A DNA stretch of 64,000 bases from Lumbricus rubellus (GCA_945859605.1 OX243815.1:45890619-45954618), one strand, 5' to 3'. Shown: positions 13,041 through 26,084, numbered from the stretch's first letter. Numbers and translations: made by a program. The notes: generated by a model from the letters alone, not told the origin.

Positions 13041-13169
13041 GCATGTCGACCTTCCGTTCTTGGTTGTATTAATTTTTTATTATACGAGTTATCAGTATAT
13101 ATACCATATAATTTACATTAGATTCGTTCTCGTCTTAGCATACAAAAATGGCTCTTCCAATTTTATATA

Positions 13170-13576
13170 CACTGTGTCCCAATAAATCGGGACCCCTTTT
13201 TATAATGTGAATACAACTGGCGAATATTCATCGATTTTCAAAATTTCAAAGCTGTTTTTATCCTGAGATAATTATCTACAAATTGATAATTTTTGAACGG
13301 CCATCACTAAAAAATTACGTCATAATGACGTCGTTAATTTACATATCGAAACCAAATGTCAACAAAAATCGTTGTGTTTGGTATACTTAACATTTGAATT
13401 CTCTGATGCAAATGACGTAATTGTGACGTCAATATTCATGCCAGAAACTTCATATTTGAATCAGTGGAAGATAATTATTTCAGGATAAAAACAGTTTTGA
13501 AATGTTGAAAATCGATTAAGATTTGCCTGTTTTATTCATATTATAAAAGGGGGTCCCGATTTATTGGGACACATTG
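13170..13576. mobile_element. Mariner-type MITE, TA flanks
   Basis: Left CACTGTGTCCCAATAAATCG and its near-complement at the right end are flanked by TA at 13168-13169 and 13577-13578. The inverted similarity continues for 40-60 bp and more weakly inward. No coding capacity. Confidence 0.85.
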
Positions 13577-13651
13577 TATATTGACAAAACTAACATGTTA
13601 TTAACGGTGTATAAAACTGTATATATATATATATATACATGTCAACAACAA

Positions 13652-13664
13652 CAACATCATCATC

Positions 13665-13705
<41 letters not shown>

Positions 13706-13706
13706 A
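13652..13706. repeat. (CAT)n microsatellite
   Basis: About 16 CAT units, preceded by CAACAACAACAT. Confidence 0.95.
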
Positions 13707-13767
13707 ACATCATCTTCATCGTCGTTGTCATATATAGTCATCAACAAGATATCCAACTGTCTTTGTA

Positions 13768-14320
13768 ACCAGTCGTATTGACCATTGTTGCTCAATCCTT
13801 GTTGGCCTTCCCCTTGGGGTTCTGCAGGGACGGTTAGATCGGGTTCTACGCTCTGCTGCCCGCCTCATCGGACGAATTCCTAAATTTTCGTCTGTCTCTG
13901 CCTACACGCGTGATGTGCTGCATTGGCTGCCAATAGCCCAACGCATCAATTACCGCATTGCTGCCCTTGTTTCTCGCTGTATTCTTGGTTGTGCTCCATC
14001 TTATCTGCGCGTCCTCTGTCGTACTGTCTCTGACATTGAAGCGCGTCGGGCCCTTCGCTCCGCTGCGAAGGGACAACTGCTTGTTCCACGGGATCGCTTA
14101 GCTACCAGACAGCGCCGAGCCTTCTCGGTTGTGTGGCCGTCAATCTGGAATGACCTCCCCCCAAACCTCCATCTCCTCCACCTGACCAGTCAATCTTTAT
14201 TTCTCAGGTCCCTTCAATCTTTTTCCTTTAGTCGTGGCTGGGCTGAGAGCGCCTCTGAGTAGTTTCTTGAAGAGGCGCTATATAAATTCTAATAATGAAT
14301 GAATGAATGAATGAACTGTG
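13768..14320 (+). mobile_element. CR1/L2-like LINE 3' end with reverse transcriptase C-terminus
   Basis: An open frame reads SRIDHCCSILVGLPLGVL, then AARLIGRIPK, LHWLPIAQRINYRIAALVSR, LVPRDRLATRQRRAFSVV and WPSIWNDLP, the standard C-terminal region of CR1/L2-group non-LTR retrotransposons. The frame ends at TAG 14260-14262 inside GCGCCTCTGAGTAG. The 3' tail GCGCTATATAAATTCT + (GAAT)n closes the element. It is 5'-truncated. Confidence 0.88.
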
Positions 14321-14329
14321 ATGCCTGTG

Positions 14330-15143
14330 ATGCATGTTGTCGTTGTTTCCGCTGATGATTAAGACAACAACCCAGCGAACAAAACTAGAACAGTTACGTA
14401 ATCAGGGTCACGACCCTCCTTTCCTCTATCGCTCAACCCTGCTTCGACCAGATCCCCTTTGGCCTCCTTTGTGTTTTCCCGCCTAAACTCAATTACTCGA
14501 ACAGAAACGTCCTGTGCATAATTATAGCAGACGAAGTTTGCGCGCGCTTACAAGTGGCGCTCTTGTTCGCGCCACCAAGCGGTAATTCACTGACTCACCC
14601 AGCACCCCTCCCCCACCCCCACTACCCCCACACCCCCACTACAAGTTACCCTTCGATGTATCACCCTAATGACGAGCGACATATTTTCCAGACCCAGCTT
14701 CGTCACCCCAACACCCCTTCCCCTCTTCTTCTCGGACACTGCTTTCTCATCCGGCCAGTCTCACCATGCACCCCACGGGTATACTACCATCCCACCCCTA
14801 GCGCCCCGCCACGCACATATATAACCCCGTCCCTTGTCCAGTCGGGGTGACATCGTTTAGGGTTAATCAACGTGGCCCCGCTCTTATCAATCGGATAAAG
14901 AAAGCGGGGAAACAGACCACCGTCTGTTTTCACCCCATGCCCGGGCGGCGAAGGGGATGGGACCCCCACACCCTACCCCCATATCACCCCACCCTACCCC
15001 GTATATACCACACGGACCCCCAGTTCCATAGAACACGCCGCGCTAATCACTTAATCTGGTTCGAGTCACTGGCGACGTCAAGCGACAGATTTCGGTTCTA
15101 ATTAACGCTGAGAAGCACGTCTTCCCGCGTATTACAGTGTCCA
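14330..15143. other. Intergenic, C-rich, no gene seen
   Basis: CACCCC/CCCCAC-rich patches at 14595-14650 and 14960-15030. No recognised coding region. Confidence 0.5.
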
Positions 15144-15644
15144 TACATACATACATACATACATACATACATACATACATACATACATACATACATACAT
15201 ACATACATACATACATACATACATACATACATACATACATACATACATACATACATACATACATACATACATACATACATACATACATACATACATACAT
15301 ACATACATACATACATACATACATACATACATACATACATACATACATACATACATACATACATACATACATACATACATACATACATACATACATACAT
15401 ACATACATACATACATACATACATACATACATACATACATACATACATACATACATACATACATACATACATACATACATACATACATACATACATACAT
15501 ACATACATACATACATACATACATACATACATACATACATACATACATACATACATACATACATACATACATACATACATACATACATACATACATACAT
15601 ACATACATACATACATACATACATACATACATACATACATACAT
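15144..15644. repeat. (ACAT)n microsatellite, about 125 uninterrupted units
   Basis: Pure ACAT for 500 bp up to the SINE head. Translation gives long YIHT/MYVC frames in all registers, which are artefacts. Confidence 0.98.
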
Positions 15645-15872
15645 GGGGCGCGGTGGTCTAGTGGTGGCGTCGTTGCCTTGGAGCCGGAAGGTCCGAGGTT
15701 CGAATCCACCTGGCCGCGTAAGGACCTTGGGCAAGTCCTTCACTCACAATTGCTCAGCGCTTCGGCGTGAAACTCCGATGCAGTGTCCGCTCTGCATCGG
15801 GAGCGCCTCTGAGTAGAGAGAGCTTGAAGGGGCGCTATAACAAGTGCACATACAAACAAACAAACAAACAAA
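15645..15872 (+). mobile_element. Full-length tRNA-derived SINE inserted in an (ACAT)n array
   Basis: The head GGGGCGCGGTGGTCTAGTGG and GGTTCGAATCC correspond to the A and B boxes of a tRNA promoter. The body has CCTTGGGCAAGTCCTTCACT, resembling the core of MIR-like SINEs. The tail GAGCGCCTCTGAGTAG ... CTTGAAGGGGCGCTATAA is the LINE tail, followed by (CAAA)n. It is a retroposon, not a tRNA gene. Confidence 0.9.
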
Positions 15873-15879
15873 CAATACA

Positions 15880-16194
15880 TACATACATGCATGCATGCAT
15901 GCATGCATGCATACAAACATACATACATACATACATACATACATACATACATACATACATGCATACTTACATACATGCATACATGCATGCATACATCATA
16001 CATACATACATACATACATACATACATACATACATGCATGCATGCATACATACATACATACATACATACATACATACATACATACATACATACATACATG
16101 CATGCATGCATACATACATACATATATGCATGCATGCATACATACATACATACATACATACATACATACATACATACATACATACATACATACA

Positions 16195-16228
<34 letters not shown>

Positions 16229-16337
16229 CATACATACATACATACATACATACATACATACATACATACATACATACATACATACATACATACATACATA
16301 CATACATACATACATACATACATACATACATACATAA
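15880..16337. repeat. Imperfect (ACAT/GCAT)n microsatellite
   Basis: The same tetranucleotide beyond the SINE, with GCAT and ATAT variant patches. It probably was one array with 15144-15644 before the SINE insertion. Confidence 0.95.
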
Positions 16338-16339
16338 CT

Positions 16340-18728
16340 TACATAACATACATATATACAAATCATTCCACACATACATATATACTAAATGTATATTATA
16401 CACTGTATGTATAATGTATATATTACATGGATATATACAGTGTATGTATATATAAGACAGGCAAGCACAGGAAGTGACCATATCATACGATGACTGGACC
16501 TGTGCAGCAGCTTGAAGACCTGGTCAGTGTCTCTATCGACGGATATCGTTTGCGATGACTGCATAGCCAATGCCATATAAACGTGTACATCCGGGGTTTC
16601 CACGCGGACGTCGTTGTTCGTGGGGTCATTGGGTCACGGCTAATTATAGCTCTGCATGGTCGACTGCTGTGTCTATGATATCGCTTATTAATAGCGACAG
16701 TAACGACGCTTTTAGAACACATGCATCATATCCATATTATATACATATAATTATATATATATATATATAAATAATTGTTTTAAGTGTCCTATAATAATTA
16801 ATGATCAATGCAAGTGGGCAGCTGGAGTTTTGTTAGTGACTCTAAATGTTCTAAGCGTTCTAAGTGTTCCAAAAGCAAAGCAAAAAAAATTCTGATCGTT
16901 GGAATAAACTTATAGGCTACCTCAGCCTACCTGTCAGTTTCATTGCTCAAAACAAAGCAAATTAAAGTTAATTTGCAAAAATGAACACACATTATAGGTT
17001 TTTCCAACCTCTCATCGTCTGGGGTATTGGAATATTAAGGGGAAGTGCTCTCTATTTTGTGAAACCGGAAACACGATCAAATTTAGAAATACGTCTTCTA
17101 TATAAATAAATATAGGCCTAGGCGCTGTGGCAGAATGCATGCAGGACCCGGTCAAGGCAACCCAAGGGGGAGGTTAACATGGAGTGAGCAGCATGTAATC
17201 TGTAACAGGGTTGTAATTAACGAGTGGTTGTAATTAGCAAGTGTTGCTCTATATATAGCATTGGCATCTGGGGGTAAAACTGATCATCGAATAAAAAAAC
17301 TTTCTAAAGGTTTAAACCAAAATCGATGCCAACAGAAACACGACGTTAAAAAATACCTTCAAATCGTACACGAATATACGCCCCTTTTATAGACACCTTT
17401 ATTAAGCAAATATTTTATACTCTTATTTTATAAATCACCAACCGTCAACGTTGTATTGAGTACATGGTTCTTAGTTAGATCCAAACAAAAAATACCCTTA
17501 TTATAATATAAACCGGTCTTATTATATATTCACGAAAACACGCAGTTAAAATAATAATTAATCAGTGGAAACTGCAGGGCTGCAGCTCCACCACTCTACC
17601 CTAACTATGGCTGCGCCAGACCCAAGCCTGGAAAAGCAGAGGGAGACGCTACTTATCTTATTACACAGCGCCGTCAGATTGCAGTTGCTAACAAAGAAAC
17701 GTAACGTTTGGTGGCGCCAGTCCCACGATTGCAGAGGGGAGGGTGAAACTATCCTTCTGCTGTGTCCAGTGAGAACTAATAATTATTTTAAGCGCTGCTT
17801 TATGCGAGAGATCCGCCTCCTAGCGACTGCTTTGATGGCAATGTTGAATCCTGCTTGAAATCAGTTCTTCGCTGTCCCACGTTTGCCTCAACTTTTCATT
17901 ACATTGTAACCTTTTCTAGGAATTATATTAGACGAAAATGCAGTACTTTCTATTTGTCCAATGAACGTAATTTGTGTCGGATTTTTAAAAACTAATTCTG
18001 TTGTTTTTCCGTGTATTTTGCGGCCAAGCTCGTGAAAAAATCTCCTTAGAATGGAAATCGACTACCGAAACAAATTTCTCGCTACCCTAGGCCTACTCTG
18101 ATTCGCTTTCTACGTTGAATACTTATCTCTTTCTGCTGCTTTACAGTTCTACTTGTCTCTGTGTCTGTCTGTCCATCCGGCCGTCTCTGTATGTCTGTCT
18201 CTCCTCTCTTCCCTCCTTCTAGGCCTATAGGTCTACCCGTCTATATTTCTGTCCGTCTCTCTGTCTATCTCCATTTAGGTCTCTCTATCTCCCACTGTCT
18301 GTTCATAGAGACCTATCTGTCCGCCGTGTAAGTCTATTCATATCACATCCGACCGACCGTACAGTCGCGGACGACTGCGCATCCGGAAGTGGATTCGAGG
18401 AAGGAAATGACGTCACCGGCCAAACGACATCATCGGCAACCGGAAGCGGAACTTCTGCGCATGTCCCTGAGTCGGCGATTATACTTCCGGTCATTTGTAA
18501 CAGTTGGCGCATTTGTAATAATCAGGAAAATGTCAGTGAGCGAAGATTGAGGCACGGGCCACTGACCCCAGACATCTAGACAGACATCACTCACGCATAC
18601 GGACACTCACAAACACGGGGACAAATGAAAATGCCACACATACATTCACAGATCCATATGCACATACGCAGGCACACATACACACTTATACATCCATATA
18701 AACATATGTGCACACAGATACCTTTTGC
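16340..18728. other. Intergenic, no supported gene
   Basis: A 97-codon frame at 17565-17858 (containing RNVWWRQSHD and NNYFKRCFM) vaguely recalls the N-terminus of PIF/Harbinger transposases, but the match is too weak to call. A TCTGTCTGTC-rich patch lies at 18150-18300. Confidence 0.4.
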
Positions 18729-18990
18729 AGGAGAAGTAGCAAAACACAATGGTTGCAGTTACATTTTTAGCAAGAGCTTAAAAATGCAAAGCAGGAAATA
18801 AATAACATCGGTGTTTTTCACAGATCTTTCTAAATGTAAATCTCTCAGTTGCACGCTGTGTATCTTTAGTATCATCAGTGCATAGAAATTTGCTGAAAAC
18901 CAAAATGAAGTAGTTAACAAAAATTGGTGTTGATTTTCAGGGGGGGGGTGGCAAGTGCCCCTCTTGATCCTATGTGTGGGCACCTCTTAA
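18729..18990. mobile_element. MITE family M1, second copy, 5' end degraded
   Basis: Shares AAAATGCAAAGCAGGAAAT, TTTTTCACAGATCTTTCT, poly-G, GGCAAGTGCCCCTC and CTATGTGTGGGCACC with the copy at 22618. Clear TSDs are not seen. Confidence 0.7.
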
Positions 18991-19049
18991 TATAAGCACA
19001 TCCAAATATACACCCATATACATGCATCCATAGGCTACATATATTCATT

Positions 19050-19150
19050 CATTCCGAAAACTTATCTAGCGCCCCTTCAAGAAACCTACTCAGAGGCGCT
19101 CCCAGCCCAGCCACTGCGAAAAAGATAGGTCTTAAGCAACTGGTAGAAAG
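19050..19150 (-). mobile_element. LINE 3' tail fragment, minus strand
   Basis: TTCATTCATTCCGAAAACTT ... CTAGCGCCCCTTCAAGAAAC ... TCAGAGGCGCTCCCAGCCCA is the complement of the shared tail. Confidence 0.75.
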
Positions 19151-19257
19151 CAGGCAAATTATTTCAAACATGTATATGAACATGTGTGTTTATGACTGTG
19201 AATAAAAGGCATTGCAATGAGACATGGGACGACCGAATTTAATTCATTTCACATCCT

Positions 19258-19527
19258 CATATGCGTAGGAGACGGAGAGGGGCAAATGCCTCCCCAAATT
19301 TCGGGCAAGTCTGGTTTTTCGGGCAAGCAGACCACGAAAAAATATATATCTAAAATTTTTGAAAGATTTTGACCAGACGACTTAAAAAAAGGTCGTCAGA
19401 ATTTTCGGGCAAAAGAAGTAACGGGAATTTTCGGGCAATTAAATTTCGACTGAACAACTAAAAAAGGGTCATCAGATTTTTAAACTTTTGCCCCACCCCC
19501 ACTCCTGAAATGTCCCCTACGCCTATG
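19258..19527. mobile_element. hAT-type MITE with TSD CACATCCT
   Basis: Ends CATATGCGTAGGAGAC and GTCCCCTACGCCTATG are inverted. An exact 8-bp duplication CACATCCT lies at 19250-19257 and 19528-19535. The 270-bp interior again carries GACTTAAAAAAAGGTCGTC-type motifs and GGGCAA repeats. Confidence 0.85.
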
Positions 19528-19535
19528 CACATCCT

Positions 19536-20599
19536 ACGTACTCTAAATTTCAATTCCAACGAAGAAAACAAGACGTGTCATATCGAGCGCACATCGACTT
19601 GCTGTTATTTCTTATTCAGTCCCCATCATTCGCCGACAATAAATACGATCCAAACGAAAAGAAGAAGAAGAAGCAGTTTAAATGTATTTTAAGCGCTACA
19701 ACAAACAAATAAACACGCACACGCGCACACACAATTAAATCTTTGCTTGCAGACCAGAGTTTGAAGCCAATCACAAGCGTTTTTGAGTTCATGCGAAAAT
19801 GAACTCATAATTATTGACTATATTTTAACCAAACTGCAGTGCAAGGATCACGAGTGAACTGGGAGGCACGGAGCAAATCAACGGCAGCATCAACAACCTT
19901 ACCCACTCTACAATAATTCGCTACAAACACTAGACAACTATTACCTACTACTCCTGTTTACGATTTGCTAGATGAACAAGTGCAGAAGCTACCGCATCAC
20001 CACATTTCAGACACCGAAAGACGCAAAGTAGTACTTCAATAAAGATATAATTATCTAAAGAACCTCCTCCCGACATATATTGACCGTGCAAAAAAACATT
20101 TTATCACAATATATTAAAAAAACTGTTTCTGATATTCTGGCTCACAAGGTACAACAGCTGCATAAGAGCTAACATAAACCCAAAAGAATTCTGCATGCAA
20201 TAAAATTATCTTAATTTATGTGCAAGTATAGGCTACTACGTTTCTCCAAAGATGATTATATTGAAAAAGCAATGACGTATTAAATGTGCTTGTACCTCAT
20301 ATCACACAACAAGATTAAATAAGTAGGTATATAGCCTACATCATATATTGTATATAATATCCAATTTTGTGATATGATGAGCTTGAACTTTTTAAGCTCC
20401 TTTCTCTGTTTCTCTAAACAACAAATTTTCACTGAAAATTATTATGTTGATGTTTACATTTCACACAGAAAGAAATTTCTGCCCTGTTTGGAAATTGAAT
20501 CCCCTAAATTCAAAATCGCAACATTCAAATAGCTTACATGTCACCCATGCTCCAATCGCTCCATGCATAGCAGTAGCAATAATAGTGTTCTACAACATA
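19536..20599. other. AT-rich intergenic, nothing recognised
   Basis: No coding, RNA or repeat feature was recognised in this segment. Confidence 0.5.
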
Positions 20600-20724
20600 T
20601 TATATAATGTAATCTATTATAATATAATAGTAATAGTGTTCTACAAACACGCATCAGCATAATATGTTGATGCGTGTTTGTAGAACACTATTAATATTAT
20701 ATTATAATAGATTACATTATATAA
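20600..20724. repeat. 125-bp near-perfect hairpin
   Basis: Arms of about 60 bp run from TTATATAATGTAATCTATTA through GTTCTACAAACACGCATCA and back, with a loop of only a few bases and one or two mismatches. Confidence 0.9.
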
Positions 20725-20788
20725 CCATATATACTGACCAGGAATTATGTAATTGCCTAATCACAATCATACACATTATAATATGCAA

Positions 20789-20821
<33 letters not shown>

Positions 20822-21004
20822 AATATATATATATATATATGTGTGTGTGTATATAATGTGTACATAATTATATATATAATAAATATATAATAATTATATA
20901 CATATCAATGAATTTTCAAATCGCTTTTATAAACCTCTTGAAGGCACAGCCATATTAAATAATCAAGACAATGTCAATAGCAGGAACTGCATACTGACCA
21001 AGAA

Positions 21005-21090
21005 GAATTCACTGACCTAATTACAGGTGACCTAATTACAGATGACCTAATTACAGATGACCTAATTACAGATGACCTAATTACAGATCT
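21005..21090. repeat. 15-bp tandem repeat GATGACCTAATTACA
   Basis: Four to five units of ATTACAGATGACCTA in a row, immediately upstream of the diverged 37-bp array. Confidence 0.85.
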
Positions 21091-21419
21091 TCACAGCAGT
21101 ACACAACTTGACCTGACCTAATTCTACCAAGGATCCAGTGTACAGACGAAAGTTCATAACAAAGCGACCTTTTGTTAAGACACCCAATTTGACCCGGCCA
21201 CATTATAAGAAGGATTCAGTGACAAGTGTACAATGTACATAGTAATGAAATGGACATAAGTCAGTTCATTGCACTAAAATAATCACAATTATACAGCCTA
21301 TATCGCAGCCAGTAGGCTATGTTGATAAACAATTGCCGAGACCCTATTATGGCTACAAAAGCTACCATATGGAAATATGGATCCCAGGTTAATTTATCAT
21401 TTAAGCATTCTGATTTATT

Positions 21420-21720
21420 TGCCGATGCAGCATTAATATTTTTCATCACTCCTACTTCCATGTTGGCAAGAATCATTTTCATTAATTCAGCCTCCATTAC
21501 GGCAAGAATTCATTTGATCAATGCTGCATTTATTGGAGCAACAATAATGTTCTTATCAATCCAACTTCTATTTAAATGACAATTACTTTTCATTAATCCA
21601 GCCCCAGTTTAAGCAAGACTGTTTTCATCAATCCAATATCTATTTAAGAAAAAAATTATTTTCATCAATCCGACTTCTATTTAGGGAGAATTCTTTTCGT
21701 CAATCCAACTCGTATTTCAC
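21420..21720. repeat. Diverged copy of the 37-bp array, opposite orientation
   Basis: Reverse complement reads GTTGGATTGACGAAAAGAAT + TCTCCCTAAATAGAAG, matching the left edge of the 6195 array almost base for base, then decaying across about seven units. Confidence 0.75.
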
Positions 21721-22440
21721 CAGTGCAATGACAAATAATTTAGAACGCTAAAGCGAAAGCTTACAAGGATCCCATAAAGAAAACCAAGGGTCAACAGTAT
21801 GCGCATGTTGCTGGCCAAAAGCAGGCAACGAAAAGCAAAATGAAACAAGCATGCAACAGTCTGGTATTTCATCATCTGGTTGTTCAGACAAGGCAACAAC
21901 AACGACAACAGAGCCATTACGCTAGACAACAGAGCGTGCAATCGTTGTTTTGACAACAGCAATGCGTAACGTTGCCCTACATCCCGTCGTCATTGCAACA
22001 CCACAGAATAATACATATTCGCTACGTCGATTACAAATGCTTGCAAACTGAAAGAGGAAAACGAAGAAAGACAACACAGACATAACATGAGAAAGACTGC
22101 CTCCGATACTAGTATATGTATAGAAACAACGAAAGACTATAAGCGTGCAATCACACAAAAGCCGGACCCATGAAACTTCACAGCCAAAATCTACATCCGC
22201 TCTCATTTTGCCGATTATTATCATAACATTATGATCACTGTTAATATTATTATTATTAAAATTACAATTAGTTATTGATGATACTAATAATGATAAACCA
22301 AGAGTTTTAGAACACATTTAATAACATTACCAGCATTAGCATACCTACAGTAAGAAATAATTATTTGTAACTATGGCCAACATTGATATTCTACCCTAGG
22401 CCTATGCACAAAATGCCCCAGAAAAATTAAAGTCATAGAT
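21720..22440. other. Intergenic, nothing recognised
   Basis: Open frames on the minus strand at 21717-22317 have no recognisable domain and no compositional support. Confidence 0.4.
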
Positions 22441-22447
22441 TGGCTCA

Positions 22448-22560
22448 GCCTCATCATCATCACCACCACCATCATCATCATCACCATCATCATCATCATA
22501 ACTATCATCATATTACCATCATCGTCATCACCATCATCACCGATATCGTCAGCAGCAGTA
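22448..22560. repeat. (CAT/CAC)n microsatellite
   Basis: Imperfect CATCAC runs giving poly-His frames. Confidence 0.9.
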
Positions 22561-22617
22561 GCAGTAACACAGTGCTTTATTTACCCACAGTCCTTGTGAC
22601 AGAAATGAACCACCACA

Positions 22618-22957
22618 TGGGCGCCCGCAGGAGGGGGCAAAACACGATGGTCAACGTAAAAATGTTTTTAGCAGGAGGTCAAAAAATGCAAAGCGGGGAG
22701 TTAAAAACATGTATGGGTATTTTTCACGGAGGTTTCTTGATGTAAATTTTTCGGTTTCACTTTTTAAAATTTCTAATATGAATTGTTTTTTTTTGCAAGG
22801 AAATTTGTTTTGAAAATCGAAAAGTATTAGTTAAAAGTAGGTTTTTAAATTCTCTAATGCGAAGAAATTTGTTATAAATCCCAAAAGTAGTAGTGAGAAA
22901 AATGGCTTTCAATTTTCCAGGGGGGGGGGCAAGTGCCCCTATGTGCGGGCGCCCATG
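22618..22957. mobile_element. MITE family M1 with CATGGGCGCCCGC ends
   Basis: Inverted ends CATGGGCGCCCGCA and TGCGGGCGCCCATG, flanked by AACCACCA/TACCACCA. The interior includes GTTAAAAACATGTATGGGTA and a poly-G run followed by CAAGTGCCCC. Relatives lie at 18729-18990 and 30883-31122. Confidence 0.75.
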
Positions 22958-25534
22958 TACCACCATCGCATTATCAATATATCCTGTAAATATCCAAAAC
23001 AAGCCTTCAGTCAATGGCTTAAGGAAAAGCACTTACAGATTTCTCAGATTTGAAGAACCAAGCTCGAGCCCACAAGGCAAGTAAAAAACTGCTTGGTGTA
23101 CAACTAATAAAAAAGGATCTATACAAATTAATTATTATAATTACAATTTCAATGCAATCACCTACAAAAGTCACTCATTATAACCAGCACACAAATCGCC
23201 CCACCCAACCCCACCCCCATCATAAAAGCACACACTTTTATGAGACCCATTCGCGGAAAAGCGTCCGAGGTGCCCTCGACCGGGCAAAGCAAGACCACAA
23301 TCGAATGGAACGGTCTTCAACCGCTGGAGTAATGGAGGTGGAGAAGTGGAAAAAGCCGATATCAAAGGTGGCATGGAGATTAGTAGTTCCTGAATGAAGG
23401 GCCAAGCATGGTGCGGTCACCATATTGCATCATGGGCAAACTTTGCGGTCACACAGGGCTCACAACTTAGAGGGTCCAACAAAAGCGGAACAGAAAATTT
23501 ACCATGAAAAAGACGCTTCAAATTAATATTTATATGGATTCGATTAAAACTCCCTTTTGCCAATAAAGTAAATTCAAATGGTACCAACAGTTTAATTCAT
23601 TTAAAAAATATATTAGTCCTATAATATTTAAAATTCATCTACATCCCCAGAAAGCTCGTGATCAGCAGTGAAAAACAGTTAGACTTCTGTCATGGGGACC
23701 ATACAGCATACCCAGCACTGGTTCCTCCCCCCCCCCCGAAATATTCTAAGACTGGCAGCACTTCTTGTTTCAACACGATACAATTGCGCGAACCAAACAC
23801 ATCCAAACGTCCCACAAGTTTACTACAAAAATCCTAACAATTACAACTACTTCAACTACAGACAAAGTAGCCACCATTCAGGGTTTGTGGTCTTCCAACA
23901 AACCATTTCAATGTTCCTACAGCAAAAAGCCTATCTTGAAAGACATCGAAAAACACTTGAGAACTCAAGTGAAAGGCGTCAGAAATCAAGACAAGAAACA
24001 GAAAAATTTTAACGTGGGGTCTATTCAGAAAATAATGTGCGAAACATTGGAAAACCACAGTTGAAGCTAAGCGTGATCATTAACGTACAACAAAAACCCA
24101 GGAAATAGTAACGATGTGGGAAAACCAGAAAAAATGCATTGAGCTATACAAGAAACAATGAGTAAAATGTATCTTCTATAGGATCTATTGGAAAACGGAA
24201 AATATATCTAAAATGTATGATTTTTAAATTAGAACCACATGTTTAGATGAAGAGGAGTTTGACAAGAAATAGAATCACGTTGCGGATTTAAAATATTGGA
24301 AAGAAATACTGAAAATAAACTGAAAAAGTAATTGACTAACAAAATGTAGAAACAAGTTCTAAACAACCAAGAGGTTGGAAACAATCCAAAAATTCACCAC
24401 TATTCAACATGACCGATATAAACCTTATATTATATTAAATTATATTATATTAAATTATAATAATACTCTCTCCAATTCCAGTAAAACACTGACGATTGTA
24501 ACCAATCTTTTTGGTTGTTGCATGAACGAGAAAAAAACTAAAATCACAAAACAAAATCCGAAGATTGCAAACTGAATGCGGAAGTTGAAGCAAAAAGAGC
24601 TGGAGCGTGGGAACATGGAAGACGGGTGGAAAGAATCGGGGAAAGATTCTGAGAAATCAGGAGACAATAAGATAACAACAAAAGAATTTGACAGTGCATA
24701 GCGCAATACACAACAGAATTGGAACACACACACACACGCATGCACACACATTTGCGACATTCCCAATAGCACGTTTCACCAAGACGCATTGCATTTAGGG
24801 ATTTAGATACCAAAATCAAATTTGTATTCTCCAACAGTCAATCAATTTACTCTGCAATGTAATGAATGTGATGTACTCAGACGTTATATAGCACCTTTTA
24901 AAAAAGTAGCCTCACCAGAATTTACCAGAATGTAATGTACTAAAACATTATAAAGCACTTCATGGAGAGTAGCATCGTCAGATATTACAAAAAAAAACTA
25001 GAGGAAACTCCAGCACTTCTGGCTTACGCATAATATGTAACCTCGTTTTGCAGCAAACCCAATTGTAAGTGCTACATTTATATAGCGTTCTTCACCCGAC
25101 ACCACAGAACCATGCTCGAATAGAATGAGCACTATAAAACAACTGGAGATATAGAAGAAGGGGGGAATAGGGCAAGAAGCTCATGTCACATTGTCACATG
25201 TTGCATGGTAGTCTGATCTAGCATGAAGGGCCACCATCGGCAAAGCTTGCTCGAAGTGCACACCAATCAGAGGTGCTCCCAGTGCGTAACCAACCAGAAG
25301 TTCAAGTTCTACGCAGGAAAAATTATATAAGTACGGTACAACAGAGTTGTGTTGAATATATTATCGTCCTTCAAAGATCGAAAACTGCACACACGACCAT
25401 AACACAGAACGTCCAATGGCGTTGAACAGTTGTGCATGAAGGACCTGGTCAGGATGATCCATACAAAGTGACAGTAGTAGACACTCAAATCCTCGGCTTT
25501 ACAGATGTAATTACCACGCCCTGCATTCATCCGG

Positions 25535-25720
25535 ACATTTATATAGCGCTCCTTCAAGTAAAAAAGCTACTCAGAGGCGCTCCCGACTCCAACGCGCCCA
25601 AAAAGAACAGTTTTAAGTTTTGTAAGGAATGATCCTGGTAGAGTTCCATGTATTGTATTGCATCAATAGATCTACAAAGCAACTTTCGAAGTGCACACCA
25701 ATCAGAGGCGCTCCCACTGC
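25535..25720 (-). mobile_element. LINE 3' tail fragments, minus strand
   Basis: TTTATATAGCGCTCCTTCAA ... CTCAGAGGCGCTCCCGACTC at 25538-25590 and a second AATCAGAGGCGCTCCCACTG at 25700-25720; a third related piece lies near 25262-25290. Confidence 0.65.
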
Positions 25721-26082
25721 AAGAGACCAAGACAGACGAAAAGTTGTCTTGAGGCAGCGCAAAGATGCACTTCCTTCGTCAATCAGTTAGTAAGGGGGAA
25801 CGCGTTGAAGGGGGAAGCTGGTTCCACAGTGCAGGGACAACAAAAGCAAAGGTTCACAACTGTATGTGGTTGCCAGGACTTGAGTAGCGTCGGGCCACCA
25901 TTTATAAACACAAATCTCCCATGATACAGAAAATCTAAATTTTGATAAAGTCCTCGTCTTTTCGACCGTGAAAGCAGCGCTGGGAGAAAACAACAGTCAC
26001 AGCAACATCCGACGTCTCCCACAAATTTCACGATCATAAAACAGCGTTCACGACAAAACAGCTCTCGCCCTCACACGCCACC

Positions 26083-26084
26083 GC

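Noticed and set aside
15645..15720. tRNA gene
   Set aside because: A and B box sequences are present but the cloverleaf is degenerate, and it is followed by a SINE body and LINE-type tail in several copies.
15043..15743. Several ~200-codon frames of YIHT or MYVC repeats on both strands
   Set aside because: They are translations of a pure ACAT microsatellite; every frame is open because the unit has no stop.
17565..17858. PIF/Harbinger transposase N-terminus
   Set aside because: Only a few aromatic and basic residues are suggestive; there are no inverted ends or trinucleotide target duplication nearby.
21717..22317. Overlapping minus-strand frames of 81 and 131 codons
   Set aside because: Composition is that of the surroundings, with no domain, conserved block or plausible splice partner.
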